NCBI RefSeq assembly: GCF_001456025.1
Contig: NZ_LMTZ01000140.1
Location: 62,001-126,000, forward strand
Source: Mastigocoleus testarum BC008
GTDB taxonomy: Bacteria > Cyanobacteriota > Cyanobacteriia > Cyanobacteriales > Nostocaceae
Direction: 5' to 3'
DNA: 64,000 nt
Shown here: piece by piece, positions 44,627 to 53,670 of the stretch
How positions within the stretch are numbered: position 1 is the first letter of the stretch
Layout of the letters: each line of letters begins with the position of its first letter
The notes under the pieces: model-generated
What the model was told of the DNA's origin: nothing
The model's database searches: none
What the model saw: only the letters and a program-made list of their open reading frames with translations
Program-made: the position numbers and the translations under genes

Positions 44627-45685
44627 TGATGTGATTTGATAAACAGTGATTATACTTATATTTGATTGATACTAAGAAATACAATGTATTTACTTTTTTA
44701 GCTCAATTAGCGTGCAAAATTTATGGGCAAATGTAATATATTTAACAGTTGTATTTACTATTATAAAGCAATAAAACACTAAGACATTAATATTTTTATC
44801 CTATTTTTACTGATTTATACCGAACTGATATTTTTTTGCAGTTGCTTATTTGTTATTTTGTCATTATTTGCATTATCACTCGCTTTCTAAAAATAGAAAT
44901 ATCCAGCAGCATTGTATCAGGATTAAAGTCTGTTTCAGGGATACATTATTCTAAAATTACTCTTCCGTAAGAATAAAACCTATCTGTTGGTAAATGTCTA
45001 GGAAATATAGCCTCCTGATGTCTGAGATTTAAAGAATTTAAAAGTAATTTAGACAAAACTATTCAATTTAAATTTCGATGGTAATTGAGGGGTCTAACCC
45101 CGATGTTCGGTTTATTTCACAGTTGTTTGCAAGTTTATTAAGGTTTACATTTTAAGCTTTACCTGGGCATTTATTTTGATTTTTTAGTATTTTTATGTTC
45201 TTTGAAAGACCTATTTTTTAGTTTAGTTTTAAGTTCATTTAATTACTTAGATACGCGTGAAGGCTGAAATCGCTAACTTTCTATTCAGGCTTGACAAGAC
45301 TTGTTAGTTCTTTTGGCTGTAACTTGCAGTACTAAAGTGCACTTTTTTGAATTAAAAACATCAAGTATTAGTTTGGTTAGAATACTAATACCTCTATTCC
45401 TCAGGTAAACTATTTAACAAAAAAACACTAATGTCTGCAAATATTTACGTGATATCTTGTTCGGAACTCATAATTGTATTTCATTAGTCTTGTTTTTATT
45501 TCTAATCTATGATTAGTTTAGAGTTTTTTTGAAATTAAAAGCTTAAGCCAAGTTGAAATTTGATCGGGATTAATAACATTACTAAGATCTGGAAGTTAGA
45601 AAAAATTACTACCTGAATCACATTCAGTTTGAGTGGTATATAGTTATCAATCCCTGCAGTCCGAGCATAAAATCAAGAAAATAAT
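44627..45685. other. Gene-free AT-rich region upstream of sphR
   Basis: 1.06 kb between divergent sphR and the DUF3311 gene. No credible coding frame, tRNA or strong palindrome. It presumably holds both promoters. Nothing else is recognised. Confidence 0.4.
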
Positions 45686-45895
45686 ATGAATATTTTTCAA
45701 GCTTCACATTTTTGGTTTTTCTGTTTTAGTGTGATTTTTTTTCTTTCCCTTGATTTTTGGTCTTGGCAACCAGAATCATCTTTATCAGTGTTTTATCTTC
45801 CCCCCTGGGTAATATATTTTGTCGGCTTACAAATGCTTCTTTCTCTTGTTTTGCTGTTATTTGCCCTTATTTTTTGGAAAACACCATCAAACTAG
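45686..45895 (+). CDS. Small DUF3311-like membrane protein, partner of the symporter
   Basis: 69 residues with two hydrophobic helices (FWFFCFSVIFFLSLDFW and WVIYFVGLQMLLSLVLLLFAL). This is the layout of DUF3311 small subunits that sit directly before sodium:solute symporter genes (as with YhdT-PanF). The gene is 127 bases upstream of such a symporter on the same strand. The assignment rests on size, topology and context rather than on a strong motif. A role in stabilising or regulating the transporter is inferred. Confidence 0.65.
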   Translation: MNIFQASHFWFFCFSVIFFLSLDFWSWQPESSLSVFYLPPWVIYFVGLQMLLSLVLLLFALIFWKTPSN

Positions 45896-46022
45896 CGTTC
45901 TATTGTGTAAGTAATTAAGATTTTTAACGCCAACATATCTCTACTGATAATTAGTAGTAGGTGTTTATAACCATTTTTGGCACTATTGTAAGAGTAGTTG
46001 ATAGTGAAAATCATCTACACCA

Positions 46023-47507
46023 ATGGCTGTAGAAAATTTAATTCCTTATTTGTTTATCGCTGTTTATTTGCTGTTTACTCTTGGGGTGGGGATAGTTGGC
46101 TATCGGAGACAAAATGATACGCCACAGGAGTATTTTCTCGCCGACCGCAATATTGGACCAATCGTTTTATTCTTTACTCTAATAGCAACTAACTTTAGTG
46201 CTTTTACTTTTTTAGGTTTTGCTGGTGCAGGTTATCGGGTGGGAATCAGCTACTATCCCATGATGGCTTTTGGAACAGCTTTAGTTGCTGTGTCGTTTTA
46301 TTTTATTGGTTATAAAGTCTGGCTCTTAGGTAGGGAAAAAGGTTTTATTACTCCCTCAGAGTTAATTGCGGAGCGTCTAGGAAGTCAAACTTTGAAAGTG
46401 ATTTTTCTGGTGGTAATGACGATTTTTACATTACCTTATTTAACGTTGCAACCAATTGGTGCGGGGTATCTTCTGGAAAATTTAACTGGCGGACAAATTC
46501 CTTATTTTGTTGGTGCAACTGTTTTAACTGTGACAATCGTCTTATATGTATTTACTGGGGGTATGAGAAGTGTTGCATTAACAGATGTTTTGCAGGGTGT
46601 TCTAATGTTTGTGTTGATGATTTTAGCGGTGTTTGCTGTCGCCAATAATTTGGGTGGGATCGGTGCAGCAAACAGCACAGTTTATCAACAAGTACCAGAG
46701 CTTTTTTCCCGACAGGGTATCAATAACTTTTTCACAAAACCCAAATGGTTTAGCTATATGCTTTTGTGGGTTCTGAGCGTACCCATGTTTCCCCAAATGT
46801 TTATGCGCTTTTATATCCCCAAAACACCAACATCTTTGAAGGTTTCTGCTGTTTTATATCCTTTGATAACAGCAACCATGTTTATTTGTCCCGTACTAAT
46901 TGGGGTTTGGGCACATATTCCCTTTCCCGATCTAGCAGGAAAAGCAACAGACCAAGTTTTACCAATGATGTTGGCAGAATATACTCCTGCTTGGATCGCT
47001 TCATTCGTTATGGTGGGAGCATTAGCAGCATTTATGTCAACATTGGATTCCCAGCTTCTAGCTTTAAGTTCCATGTTAACGAGGGATGTATACATTTCTT
47101 ACTTGCGTCCCAGTGCAAGCTTATCGGAGCAAACTTTAGTTGGACGGATATTAATTGTAATTTTGGCAATTATTGGATTAATCATTGCTTATAATCCACC
47201 TGCTACTATTGCTGCGATTGCAACTCAAGCTTTTACTGGTTTGGCTGTTTTGTTTCCTACGGTTATTGCTGCTTTGTATGGGAGAAATATCAACCCCCTA
47301 AGTTGTATAATTTCCATTCTCATAGGGGAGGCAGTATTACTTAGTTTTCAATTAAAGTTAATCCCAGCAAGTTTGACTTTTGGTTTTTTACCAGTTGTAC
47401 CGATAGTTACTCTTTGTTCAGTAATTATTCTGTTGGGAAGTTTATTGATAAAACCAAAATCCAACCCTATCGAAAATTCAACAAATAAAAATCAAACAAA
47501 TAAATAA
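46023..47507 (+). CDS. Sodium:solute symporter (SSS family)
   Basis: 494 residues with ~13 membrane helices. Family features are DTPQEYFLADRNIGPIVLFF at the start of helix 2, TNFSAFTFLGFAGAGYRVG, YVFTGGMRSVALTDVLQGVL and AAFMSTLDSQLLALSSMLTRDV near residue 338 (the conserved helix-9 segment with Na+-site Ser/Thr residues). LNSLATVIA-type endings are absent; the C-terminus is a short charged tail. The transported solute cannot be read from sequence. Relatives include PanF, PutP and monocarboxylate transporters. It pairs with the small DUF3311-like gene upstream, and there is no obvious terminator directly after. Confidence 0.87.
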   Translation: MAVENLIPYLFIAVYLLFTLGVGIVGYRRQNDTPQEYFLADRNIGPIVLFFTLIATNFSAFTFLGFAGAGYRVGISYYPMMAFGTALVAVSFYFIGYKVWLLGREKGFITPSELIAERLGSQTLKVIFLVVMTIFTLPYLTLQPIGAGYLLENLTGGQIPYFVGATVLTVTIVLYVFTGGMRSVALTDVLQGVLMFVLMILAVFAVANNLGGIGAANSTVYQQVPELFSRQGINNFFTKPKWFSYMLLWVLSVPMFPQMFMRFYIPKTPTSLKVSAVLYPLITATMFICPVLIGVWAHIPFPDLAGKATDQVLPMMLAEYTPAWIASFVMVGALAAFMSTLDSQLLALSSMLTRDVYISYLRPSASLSEQTLVGRILIVILAIIGLIIAYNPPATIAAIATQAFTGLAVLFPTVIAALYGRNINPLSCIISILIGEAVLLSFQLKLIPASLTFGFLPVVPIVTLCSVIILLGSLLIKPKSNPIENSTNKNQTNK

Positions 47508-47621
47508 GTTTAAATACCATAAACCTATTAATTATTAGAGAAAAGTGAGTTTTATTAATTTCGTGTTGATGATAAGCACAAGGCTTTTCCACAAGTACTC
47601 ACCTATTAGTAAAGTCTGAAT

Positions 47622-49310
47622 ATGAAAGGTTTCAGTTTCAAGAAAAATATTCTATGGAAGTTTCTGTTAACAAGTAGCTTTTGTCTACTAAGTGTCGGTG
47701 AAGCTCTAGCAGTTCCAAAAACCCTGGTACCACCTTCACCCTTCAAAGGATTGAATGGTTTAAATTTTGATAGTAACGGACAATTATATGTAGGAAGTGT
47801 AGCTGGACAAAGAATATATCGGGTTGATATTGAAACTGGAAAACTTGATGTATTAATTGATCGCCCCCAAGGTCAGGCTGACGATTTCTTTTTTACAGCC
47901 AATGGAGATGTCTTTTATACATCATTGCTTGAAGGTAAAGTCAGAAGCTTCAATTTAAATACAGGCGATCTTGCAATCCTAGCTTCAGACATACCACTGG
48001 TCGATCCAATCGCTCAAAACCAAGATGGTCGGGTTTTTGTTGCTCAAAGTTTGAGTCCAAATGCTACAGGACTTTTTGAAATTGACCTCATGGGAGTGAA
48101 TCCCCCGCGTTTAGTTTTAAACAAACCGGGGTTAAATGCTTTTGCATTTGGTCCTGACGGATTACTTTACAGTCCAGGTCAATTTACGGGTGAAATCATC
48201 AAAATTAACGTTGATACTGGCGTCAGCGAACAAGTCACCACAGGATTAGTGAATCCAATTGCTGTTAAATTTAATTCAAAAGGGGAGCTATTTGCGCTGG
48301 ACACAGCAACTGGTCAAGTTTTGCGAGTTGATAGGACAACTGGTCAAACTCAATCAATTGCTCAGTTGCAACCAGGCTTGGATAATTTAGCATTTGCTCC
48401 CAACGATTTGTTGTATGTAAGTAACTTTGTCGATAGTGATATCAACGAAGTTAATACAGAAACTGGTAAAGTTCGAAAAATTATCCCAAGTCGGGGATTA
48501 ACAGCACCAGGTGGGATAGCGGTATATAATAATTCTCTCTATGTTGCAGACACTAATTCCTATCGGGTTTTAAATCGCAAAACCGGACGCATCAAGCAAA
48601 CATTACGTAGTATTGTTACACCGATTCAAAATCCTCTGAATGTTTCTGTTAATGAAGAAAATGCAATTGTTAGCAGTTGGTTCGCTGACACAGTACAGCG
48701 GCTCAATCGAGAAACTGGAGATGTTTTGAATACCTACACCGGTTTTAATGTACCCTATGATGCGATCGAACTTTCAGATAGTAATATTTTGGTAGCTAAC
48801 TGCGGTAACGGTCAAATAACTCAAATTTTGGACAAAAATGGCACAGACCGACGTGTAGTAGCATCCGATTTATCTTGTCCAACAGGTTTAGCGCAAGTAG
48901 ATGAAGATACTGTCTTAGTTACAGAATCTCTGGGTAATCGACTATCACTACTTGACCTCCGGAGCGGGAAAAATCAAGTTATTACTTCAAACTTATCTTC
49001 TCCCGAAGGAGTAGCTTATCACCCTGAAGGAATAGCAGTAGTCGCTGATGTTGGAACCCAAAGTATTAAAGCTATTAATATAGCCACAGGAAAAACTGTT
49101 ACTTTGAAGAAGAATTTACCAATTGGTCTTCCAGGTTTTCCAAGCGGACCACCACCTTATAGTTTTACAGGAATTACCCTCGCTAAAAATACAGTTTATA
49201 TTGCTGGAGATATTGATAATTCGATTCGTACAGTCAAGCTCAAACCAAGAATTAAAGCTTTCTTAGGTCTTAAAGGTTGGGGACATGAAGATCGAAAATC
49301 TCATTCCTGA
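47622..49310 (+). CDS. Secreted NHL/SMP-30-like beta-propeller protein
   Basis: 562 residues. The signal peptide is ~31 residues (LLTSSFCLLSVGEALAV). The remainder is made of ~40-residue repeats with the pattern FDSNGQLYVGSVAGQRIYRVD followed by ETGKL, occurring about ten times. This is typical of NHL or lactonase-like beta-propellers. No catalytic residue pattern stands out, so a lactonase/strictosidine-synthase-like activity is not established. A short hydrophobic C-terminal segment is absent. It is secreted or periplasmic. It follows the symporter by 115 bases on the same strand and may be a separate transcript. I do not recognise it beyond the fold. Confidence 0.72.
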   Translation: MKGFSFKKNILWKFLLTSSFCLLSVGEALAVPKTLVPPSPFKGLNGLNFDSNGQLYVGSVAGQRIYRVDIETGKLDVLIDRPQGQADDFFFTANGDVFYTSLLEGKVRSFNLNTGDLAILASDIPLVDPIAQNQDGRVFVAQSLSPNATGLFEIDLMGVNPPRLVLNKPGLNAFAFGPDGLLYSPGQFTGEIIKINVDTGVSEQVTTGLVNPIAVKFNSKGELFALDTATGQVLRVDRTTGQTQSIAQLQPGLDNLAFAPNDLLYVSNFVDSDINEVNTETGKVRKIIPSRGLTAPGGIAVYNNSLYVADTNSYRVLNRKTGRIKQTLRSIVTPIQNPLNVSVNEENAIVSSWFADTVQRLNRETGDVLNTYTGFNVPYDAIELSDSNILVANCGNGQITQILDKNGTDRRVVASDLSCPTGLAQVDEDTVLVTESLGNRLSLLDLRSGKNQVITSNLSSPEGVAYHPEGIAVVADVGTQSIKAINIATGKTVTLKKNLPIGLPGFPSGPPPYSFTGITLAKNTVYIAGDIDNSIRTVKLKPRIKAFLGLKGWGHEDRKSHS

Positions 49311-49459
49311 TGAGCTATTTGAATTATCTTGTTTAAAAATTAGTCGTCAGCTGGTACCTGATTGAATCACCAGCATTTTAACAGCGATAACGAGAAGTAA
49401 TGTCTTTTTCAGCTTCCCGCTATCTATTGGTCATAAATCCCGTGTTAACCTTTTAGTCT

Positions 49460-49540
49460 TAGGGCGGTGCATTACGGCGAAGTGATAAAGGTAACCCAAA
49501 AAATATATTTTCTTGTAAGCAAACACGCACCGCACCCTAC
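49460..49540. repeat. MITE-like element with imperfect terminal inverted repeats
   Basis: TAGGGCGGTGC at the left end and GCACCGCACCCTAC at the right end (49524-49540 region) are imperfect inverted repeats around an AT-rich centre of ~55 bases. GTAGGGTGCG-type ends are common in cyanobacterial interspersed elements. A plus-strand open frame starting inside (49467) is not credible because it overlaps the end of the EndoU gene. Confidence 0.5.
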
Positions 49541-49549
49541 AGAAATTGA

Positions 49550-50950
49550 TTACGCGAACTCTATTATTGTCCCTGAGGAAGCACGGGAATATCTAACCGT
49601 TGTAATTTCTTTTGAGTTAGGGTCGCGTACAGTTATTAATCCTGATTTGTTACTCATTTGCATAGAATCAGGGGTGGAACGACTTACAGTAAAACGCTTG
49701 ACTTCATTGGGCTGTAATGTTCCACTTAACGCTTGAGGACGTCCGATCCTATCTTCCATTTGCCAGCCCGTGAGGTTAATTGCCTCATCGCCTGTGTTTT
49801 GTAATTCAACCCACTCCTTACCTTTATCTTTTCCTGCAGGGTTAGGTAATGCTCGCACGATCCTAACAGAAGTGTCATTGGTAAGAATTTCATCTATTGG
49901 GACAATACGAGGAGGATCCATTTCCGATTCTTGATTTTGTCCTCCTCCTTGATCCTCAAGACTGAGAAATATGGGGAAGAATGAACGAATCATCTCTCCT
50001 CGACTACCGTTGGGGTTGATATTGCGATAAAGAACTAAATCGTAATTTGCCCCATTAATATTTACTCGCCGTTTGTCACGTCGAACTCGACCGTAAACAC
50101 TTTCATAGTAGACAACGGTTGCGATCGCAATTTCACATTCCGGACTAGGTCCAACAAAAAAACCACCTTTTTTCTTAAAAAGTTTAGCGACAACATTACC
50201 GCGCATATCCGTGACTGTTTGCAATTGTTGTAGGGTCACAACATTGGGGTTTTGTGGTCCTTCTTGTCCTTGCAAATCATATTTGTAGCCCAAATAGTTT
50301 ACCCGTTGATTTTGTTCGTCAAGGTAGAATTTTACCCAAGAATGATAGCCAGAAATTTTACCCAGGGATTCCTTCTTATTACCTGCATCGATATCATATT
50401 TCCCTTCACCAACAAATACATGCTCAAAACCGGAAGCAAATTCAGTTGTTCTACCCCTGAAGTAATTGGTGTAAAGTTCAAACCAGATACGGCTTAGTTT
50501 GGAAGCAAATTGTTGCTCTGAAAGATTTTCACCAAATTCTTGGTTGATGTACCTTAGCGCTAACTGAATAGGTTTAGTTTTGAGAATTAAAGATATAAAC
50601 TGTTGTTGCTCTGCTTCCTCTTGTTCGTCTGTAAATTCTGGATCAACAGAACGGATAGCATAATTATCCAACAGACTAATGAAACTAACATAGGTTCGAT
50701 TTTCATCAAATAGTTTCTCTTCGTTAACCCGGTAAAATAAGGAATTTGTGGCTAAATCTATTTCCCGACTCCCATTGGCTTTTACCTGTTCATCCAACAA
50801 AATATCGGCATTTGGATTTTCCCACTCTCCATTCTGATTGCGAGGACTCACAGAGAATTGATTTTCATCGTTTTCCCAAAGAATTTGATAGATATTATCT
50901 CCTGTCAACTCAACAGAATTTACATTATCGAGGGATGGAAGTGTTTGCAT
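49550..50950 (-). CDS. EndoU family endoribonuclease fused to a lamin-tail domain
   Basis: 466 residues. Residues ~85-330 match EndoU/XendoU: SGFEHVFVGEGKYD with catalytic-type His ~177, then ISGYHSWVKFYLDE with His ~203, then VNYLGYKYDL, and KKKGGFFVGPSPECEIAIAT with the catalytic Lys just before the glycines. The order and spacing of the two His and the Lys fit an intact site. A ~60-residue linker leads to a C-terminal lamin-tail (LTD) Ig-like domain from ~363: VRALPNPAGKDKGKEWVELQ, then GDEAINLTGWQMEDR and QPNEVKRFTVSRS. EndoU enzymes cut RNA at U residues. I see no signal peptide, so it appears cytosolic unless exported by another route. The first ~80 residues are of unknown fold. No immunity gene was identified next to it. 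Confidence 0.8.
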   Translation of the reverse strand: MQTLPSLDNVNSVELTGDNIYQILWENDENQFSVSPRNQNGEWENPNADILLDEQVKANGSREIDLATNSLFYRVNEEKLFDENRTYVSFISLLDNYAIRSVDPEFTDEQEEAEQQQFISLILKTKPIQLALRYINQEFGENLSEQQFASKLSRIWFELYTNYFRGRTTEFASGFEHVFVGEGKYDIDAGNKKESLGKISGYHSWVKFYLDEQNQRVNYLGYKYDLQGQEGPQNPNVVTLQQLQTVTDMRGNVVAKLFKKKGGFFVGPSPECEIAIATVVYYESVYGRVRRDKRRVNINGANYDLVLYRNINPNGSRGEMIRSFFPIFLSLEDQGGGQNQESEMDPPRIVPIDEILTNDTSVRIVRALPNPAGKDKGKEWVELQNTGDEAINLTGWQMEDRIGRPQALSGTLQPNEVKRFTVSRSTPDSMQMSNKSGLITVRDPNSKEITTVRYSRASSGTIIEFA

Positions 50951-51626
50951 GTTTTAGTTCGTTCTAATTTTTTAAGGTATAGTCATAAAAAATAACTTTG
51001 TCCAATATGTAAAATAATTGACACAGTTACTTTATCATCTAGGCAGATCGCGGTATGACCCATTAAAAGTTTGCAAAAATTGCCTGCGCTTTCACCGAAA
51101 TCCTTGTAGAAAAGCAATCTTACTAAAGATAAAAATTGTGATATGGCAAATATCTAGCAACCAACCCAAAATTTATTTTTTGTAAGTAGGACTACCATTA
51201 CTAGTTATCCAAGTAAAGCTAAAATCAGGTTAATTTAATATTTAAAAAATATAAAAAATAAGTTAAATTTTCTTTGATGTAATACTTTTAGCTGCCGGTA
51301 GAGGTGGCAATAAATATCATTTCGTAGCAGATTGCAAGTAAGTGAGGTATAGTTCAAAAGCTGAAAGTCATTTATAAAGAGCATTACATTCCTGGCTCCT
51401 GTCTTCTGACTTCTGCCAGTAGAGCGTTAGGTACGTGCGCGACAGCCCATAATTCTGCTATATGTTGCCAGTTCGGAGATATTTGAGAGTTTTTTGGGCA
51501 TCTACTTTTTGAAATAAGCACCATGTTTAAAACAACTTTTCTCAAGAAACTCTGGATAGGATTGGCTTAATAAATGGCCACCGTAGTAATATCGCTAATG
51601 TTAAAAAAGATTAGCGATCTATTTAA
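50951..51626. other. Intergenic region between EndoU and menB
   Basis: About 675 bases with divergent promoters. A short tandem repeat (CTTCTGACTTCTG type, near 51393-51415) occurs. No coding frame was recognised. Confidence 0.4.
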
Positions 51627-52460
51627 ATGCAGATTAACTGGCAAACAGTCAAAACCTACGAAGATATCGTCTATGAAAAAATGGGTGGTATCGCAAAAAT
51701 AACTATTAACCGCCCCCACAAGCGTAATGCTTTTCGTCCTCAGACAGTTTTTGAACTGTATGATGCTTTTTGCGATGCTCGCGAAGATATCAAAATTGGA
51801 GTTGTGTTATTAACTGGTTATGGGCCACATACTGACGGTAAATATGCTTTTTGTGCGGGTGGCGATCAAAGTGTACGTGGAAAGGCTGGCTACGTCGATG
51901 ATAACGGCATTCCCCGTCTAAACGTCCTAGATTTACAACGCTTAATTCGTTCCATGCCCAAAGTTGTAATCGCTCTAGTTGCAGGATATGCAATTGGTGG
52001 CGGACATGTGTTGCACTTAATTTGCGACTTAACTATTGCTGCAGATAATGCCATCTTTGGACAAACAGGACCAAAAGTTGGTAGTTTCGACGGCGGTTTT
52101 GGCGCTAGCTACCTGGCGCGAATCGTCGGACAAAAAAAAGCTCGCGAAATTTGGTTTCTCTGCCGTCAGTACAGCGCTCAACAAGCCTTGGAAATGGGCT
52201 TAGTTAACACAGTTGTACCAGTTGAGCAGTTAGAAATAGAAGGAATTCAATGGGCAAAAGAGGTTTTAGAAAAAAGCCCAATCGCTATTCGTTGCCTGAA
52301 AGCAGCATTCAATGCTGATTGTGACGGACAAGCTGGCTTACAAGAATTAGCGGGGAATGCGACTTTACTTTACTACATGACAGAAGAAGGAAGTGAAGGG
52401 AAGCAGGCTTTTCTAGAAAAGCGGTCGCCCAATTTTCATCAATATCCTTGGTTACCTTAA
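51627..52460 (+). CDS. menB: 1,4-dihydroxy-2-naphthoyl-CoA synthase
   Basis: 277 residues, crotonase superfamily. MenB cyclises o-succinylbenzoyl-CoA to 1,4-dihydroxy-2-naphthoyl-CoA in the synthesis of phylloquinone, the quinone of photosystem I. The start has the MenB N-terminal segment YEDIVYEKMGGIAKITINRP. KYAFCAGGDQSVRG contains the oxyanion-hole Gly, VVIALVAGYAIGGGHVLHL is the second conserved segment, and IFGQTGPKVGSFDGGFGASY contains the Asp typical of MenB. The ending EGKQAFLEKRSPNFHQYPWLP is the characteristic MenB C-terminus. It is monocistronic with a terminator directly after the stop. Confidence 0.95.
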   Translation: MQINWQTVKTYEDIVYEKMGGIAKITINRPHKRNAFRPQTVFELYDAFCDAREDIKIGVVLLTGYGPHTDGKYAFCAGGDQSVRGKAGYVDDNGIPRLNVLDLQRLIRSMPKVVIALVAGYAIGGGHVLHLICDLTIAADNAIFGQTGPKVGSFDGGFGASYLARIVGQKKAREIWFLCRQYSAQQALEMGLVNTVVPVEQLEIEGIQWAKEVLEKSPIAIRCLKAAFNADCDGQAGLQELAGNATLLYYMTEEGSEGKQAFLEKRSPNFHQYPWLP

Positions 52461-52484
52461 TTCGGTTACTTTAATTTCACAAAA

Positions 52485-52518
52485 ATTGTCCCCTAGAGTA
52501 ATAAGGGACAGTTTTTTA
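52485..52518 (+). terminator. Terminator downstream of menB
   Basis: TGTCCC and GGGACA form the core stem, extended on both sides with mismatches, followed by GTTTTTTATC. It starts 25 bases after the stop. Confidence 0.75.
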
Positions 52519-52836
52519 TCAACCAAATTTTAACTTACAACATTCAGTTACAAGATTTAGAACAGAACCCAAAAATATTAAAAAAGAATTTATTTTTCTA
52601 GATCCTTGTGGAACTAGTAAATTTTGGCTGATTTTCAATATTTACATTTTTCACAAAATAGATTTCAAATATTGCAAAGCAAATTATTTGAAATTCATAT
52701 GGTTCGGGTGAAAGACTAAGCTATCTATTTACTTTAATTTCCATCTCAAACTGCTCAAATATTTTAGTTCGATCCTGTTTATCAAGTTAAAGCAAATAAA
52801 CTTGGCAAGCTTTATTTATTGGCATCTATGTTTAAT

Positions 52837-53100
52837 TCAAGCAACTTTATTTTCTGCACTAGTAAGCTCAACTTGACTCAAGTCTGAACCCAAAACAGGA
52901 GTTGCATCTGCCAAGTTCCAAACGTCTTCCAATCTTTCCCATGAAGGTGCAAATGGTGGTAAGGAAAGAGAACAAGATTTCCAATTTCCCTTTACAGGCG
53001 CTCCCAATTGTTGACAGGCTCCACCCCGCCTTCCTTCAGGTCTGTAATATCGACAGTATCTGCAGGAAGAAGCTAAGAATTTGATGGCTTTCATATTCAA
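52837..53100 (-). CDS. Small conserved Cys-rich protein
   Basis: 87 residues. SCRYCRYYRPEGRRGGACQQ near residue 12 and WKSCSLSLPPFAPSWE near 40 supply four Cys (Cx2C then spaced Cys) in a compact basic region, followed by an acidic C-terminus. The Cys spacing suggests a small metal-binding or redox fold. I recall similar short proteins in other cyanobacteria but no assigned function. It lies 570 bases downstream of the tubulin-like operon on the same strand, with a hairpin between. The open frame, the conserved-looking core and the position support a real gene. The opposite-strand frame is a shadow. Confidence 0.65.
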   Translation of the reverse strand: MNMKAIKFLASSCRYCRYYRPEGRRGGACQQLGAPVKGNWKSCSLSLPPFAPSWERLEDVWNLADATPVLGSDLSQVELTSAENKVA

Positions 53101-53670
53101 TGCCGAAATAGGCTAACTAACATAATTTTATTTTGCTCTTAGATACAAATACAGAATTCAGCTACAAACCATTGTTTCATCTTGTTTATAGCCTTTTCTA
53201 TTAAAAAGGTAACTTTACTTTTTTTTTATATTTGTGTTATATTTTTAAATTTTTATGTTAAGAAGTTGATACAAAAGGAGAGCTAAAGTAATTAAATAGT
53301 TACGGTATGAAATATATGAATAATAGCTCAAAATAATTGGGGATCAACTATAAATATAAAATTTTAGATCCCCTAGTTTTAGGAACATCAGTCGATAAAA
53401 ATGACTTTTCAAAAAAAAACATACTTTTTGAATAGATTTATAATAGCTCAATTATCTTATGGATTTTGCAAGAGCGATCGGGTGTACTTCAGTTTGTGTT
53501 ACTTCTTTTCTTATACCTTGAGATAATATCTGCAAGGTTTTTTCTAGTAATCTGCTACAGGTAAAAGGATTTTGGAGGCTATGAAAATATCAAGCCCAAT
53601 ATATTCCACCTACTTCAGTTTTTATCTTCTAAAAGAACATTAGTGGCTTAGATTTTGAATTAGTTAAGGA
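53101..53670. other. Intergenic region downstream of the tubulin-like operon
   Basis: About 570 AT-rich bases. A stem GGGGATC (53339-53345) with GATCCCC (53367-53373) may terminate the operon on the minus strand. A HIP1-like fragment GCGATCG occurs near 53475. No coding frame was recognised. Confidence 0.45.

Noticed and set aside
49467..49736. Plus-strand frame of 89 residues
   Set aside because: It starts inside an interspersed repeat and overlaps the C-terminal end of the EndoU-LTD gene in the opposite direction. No family resemblance.
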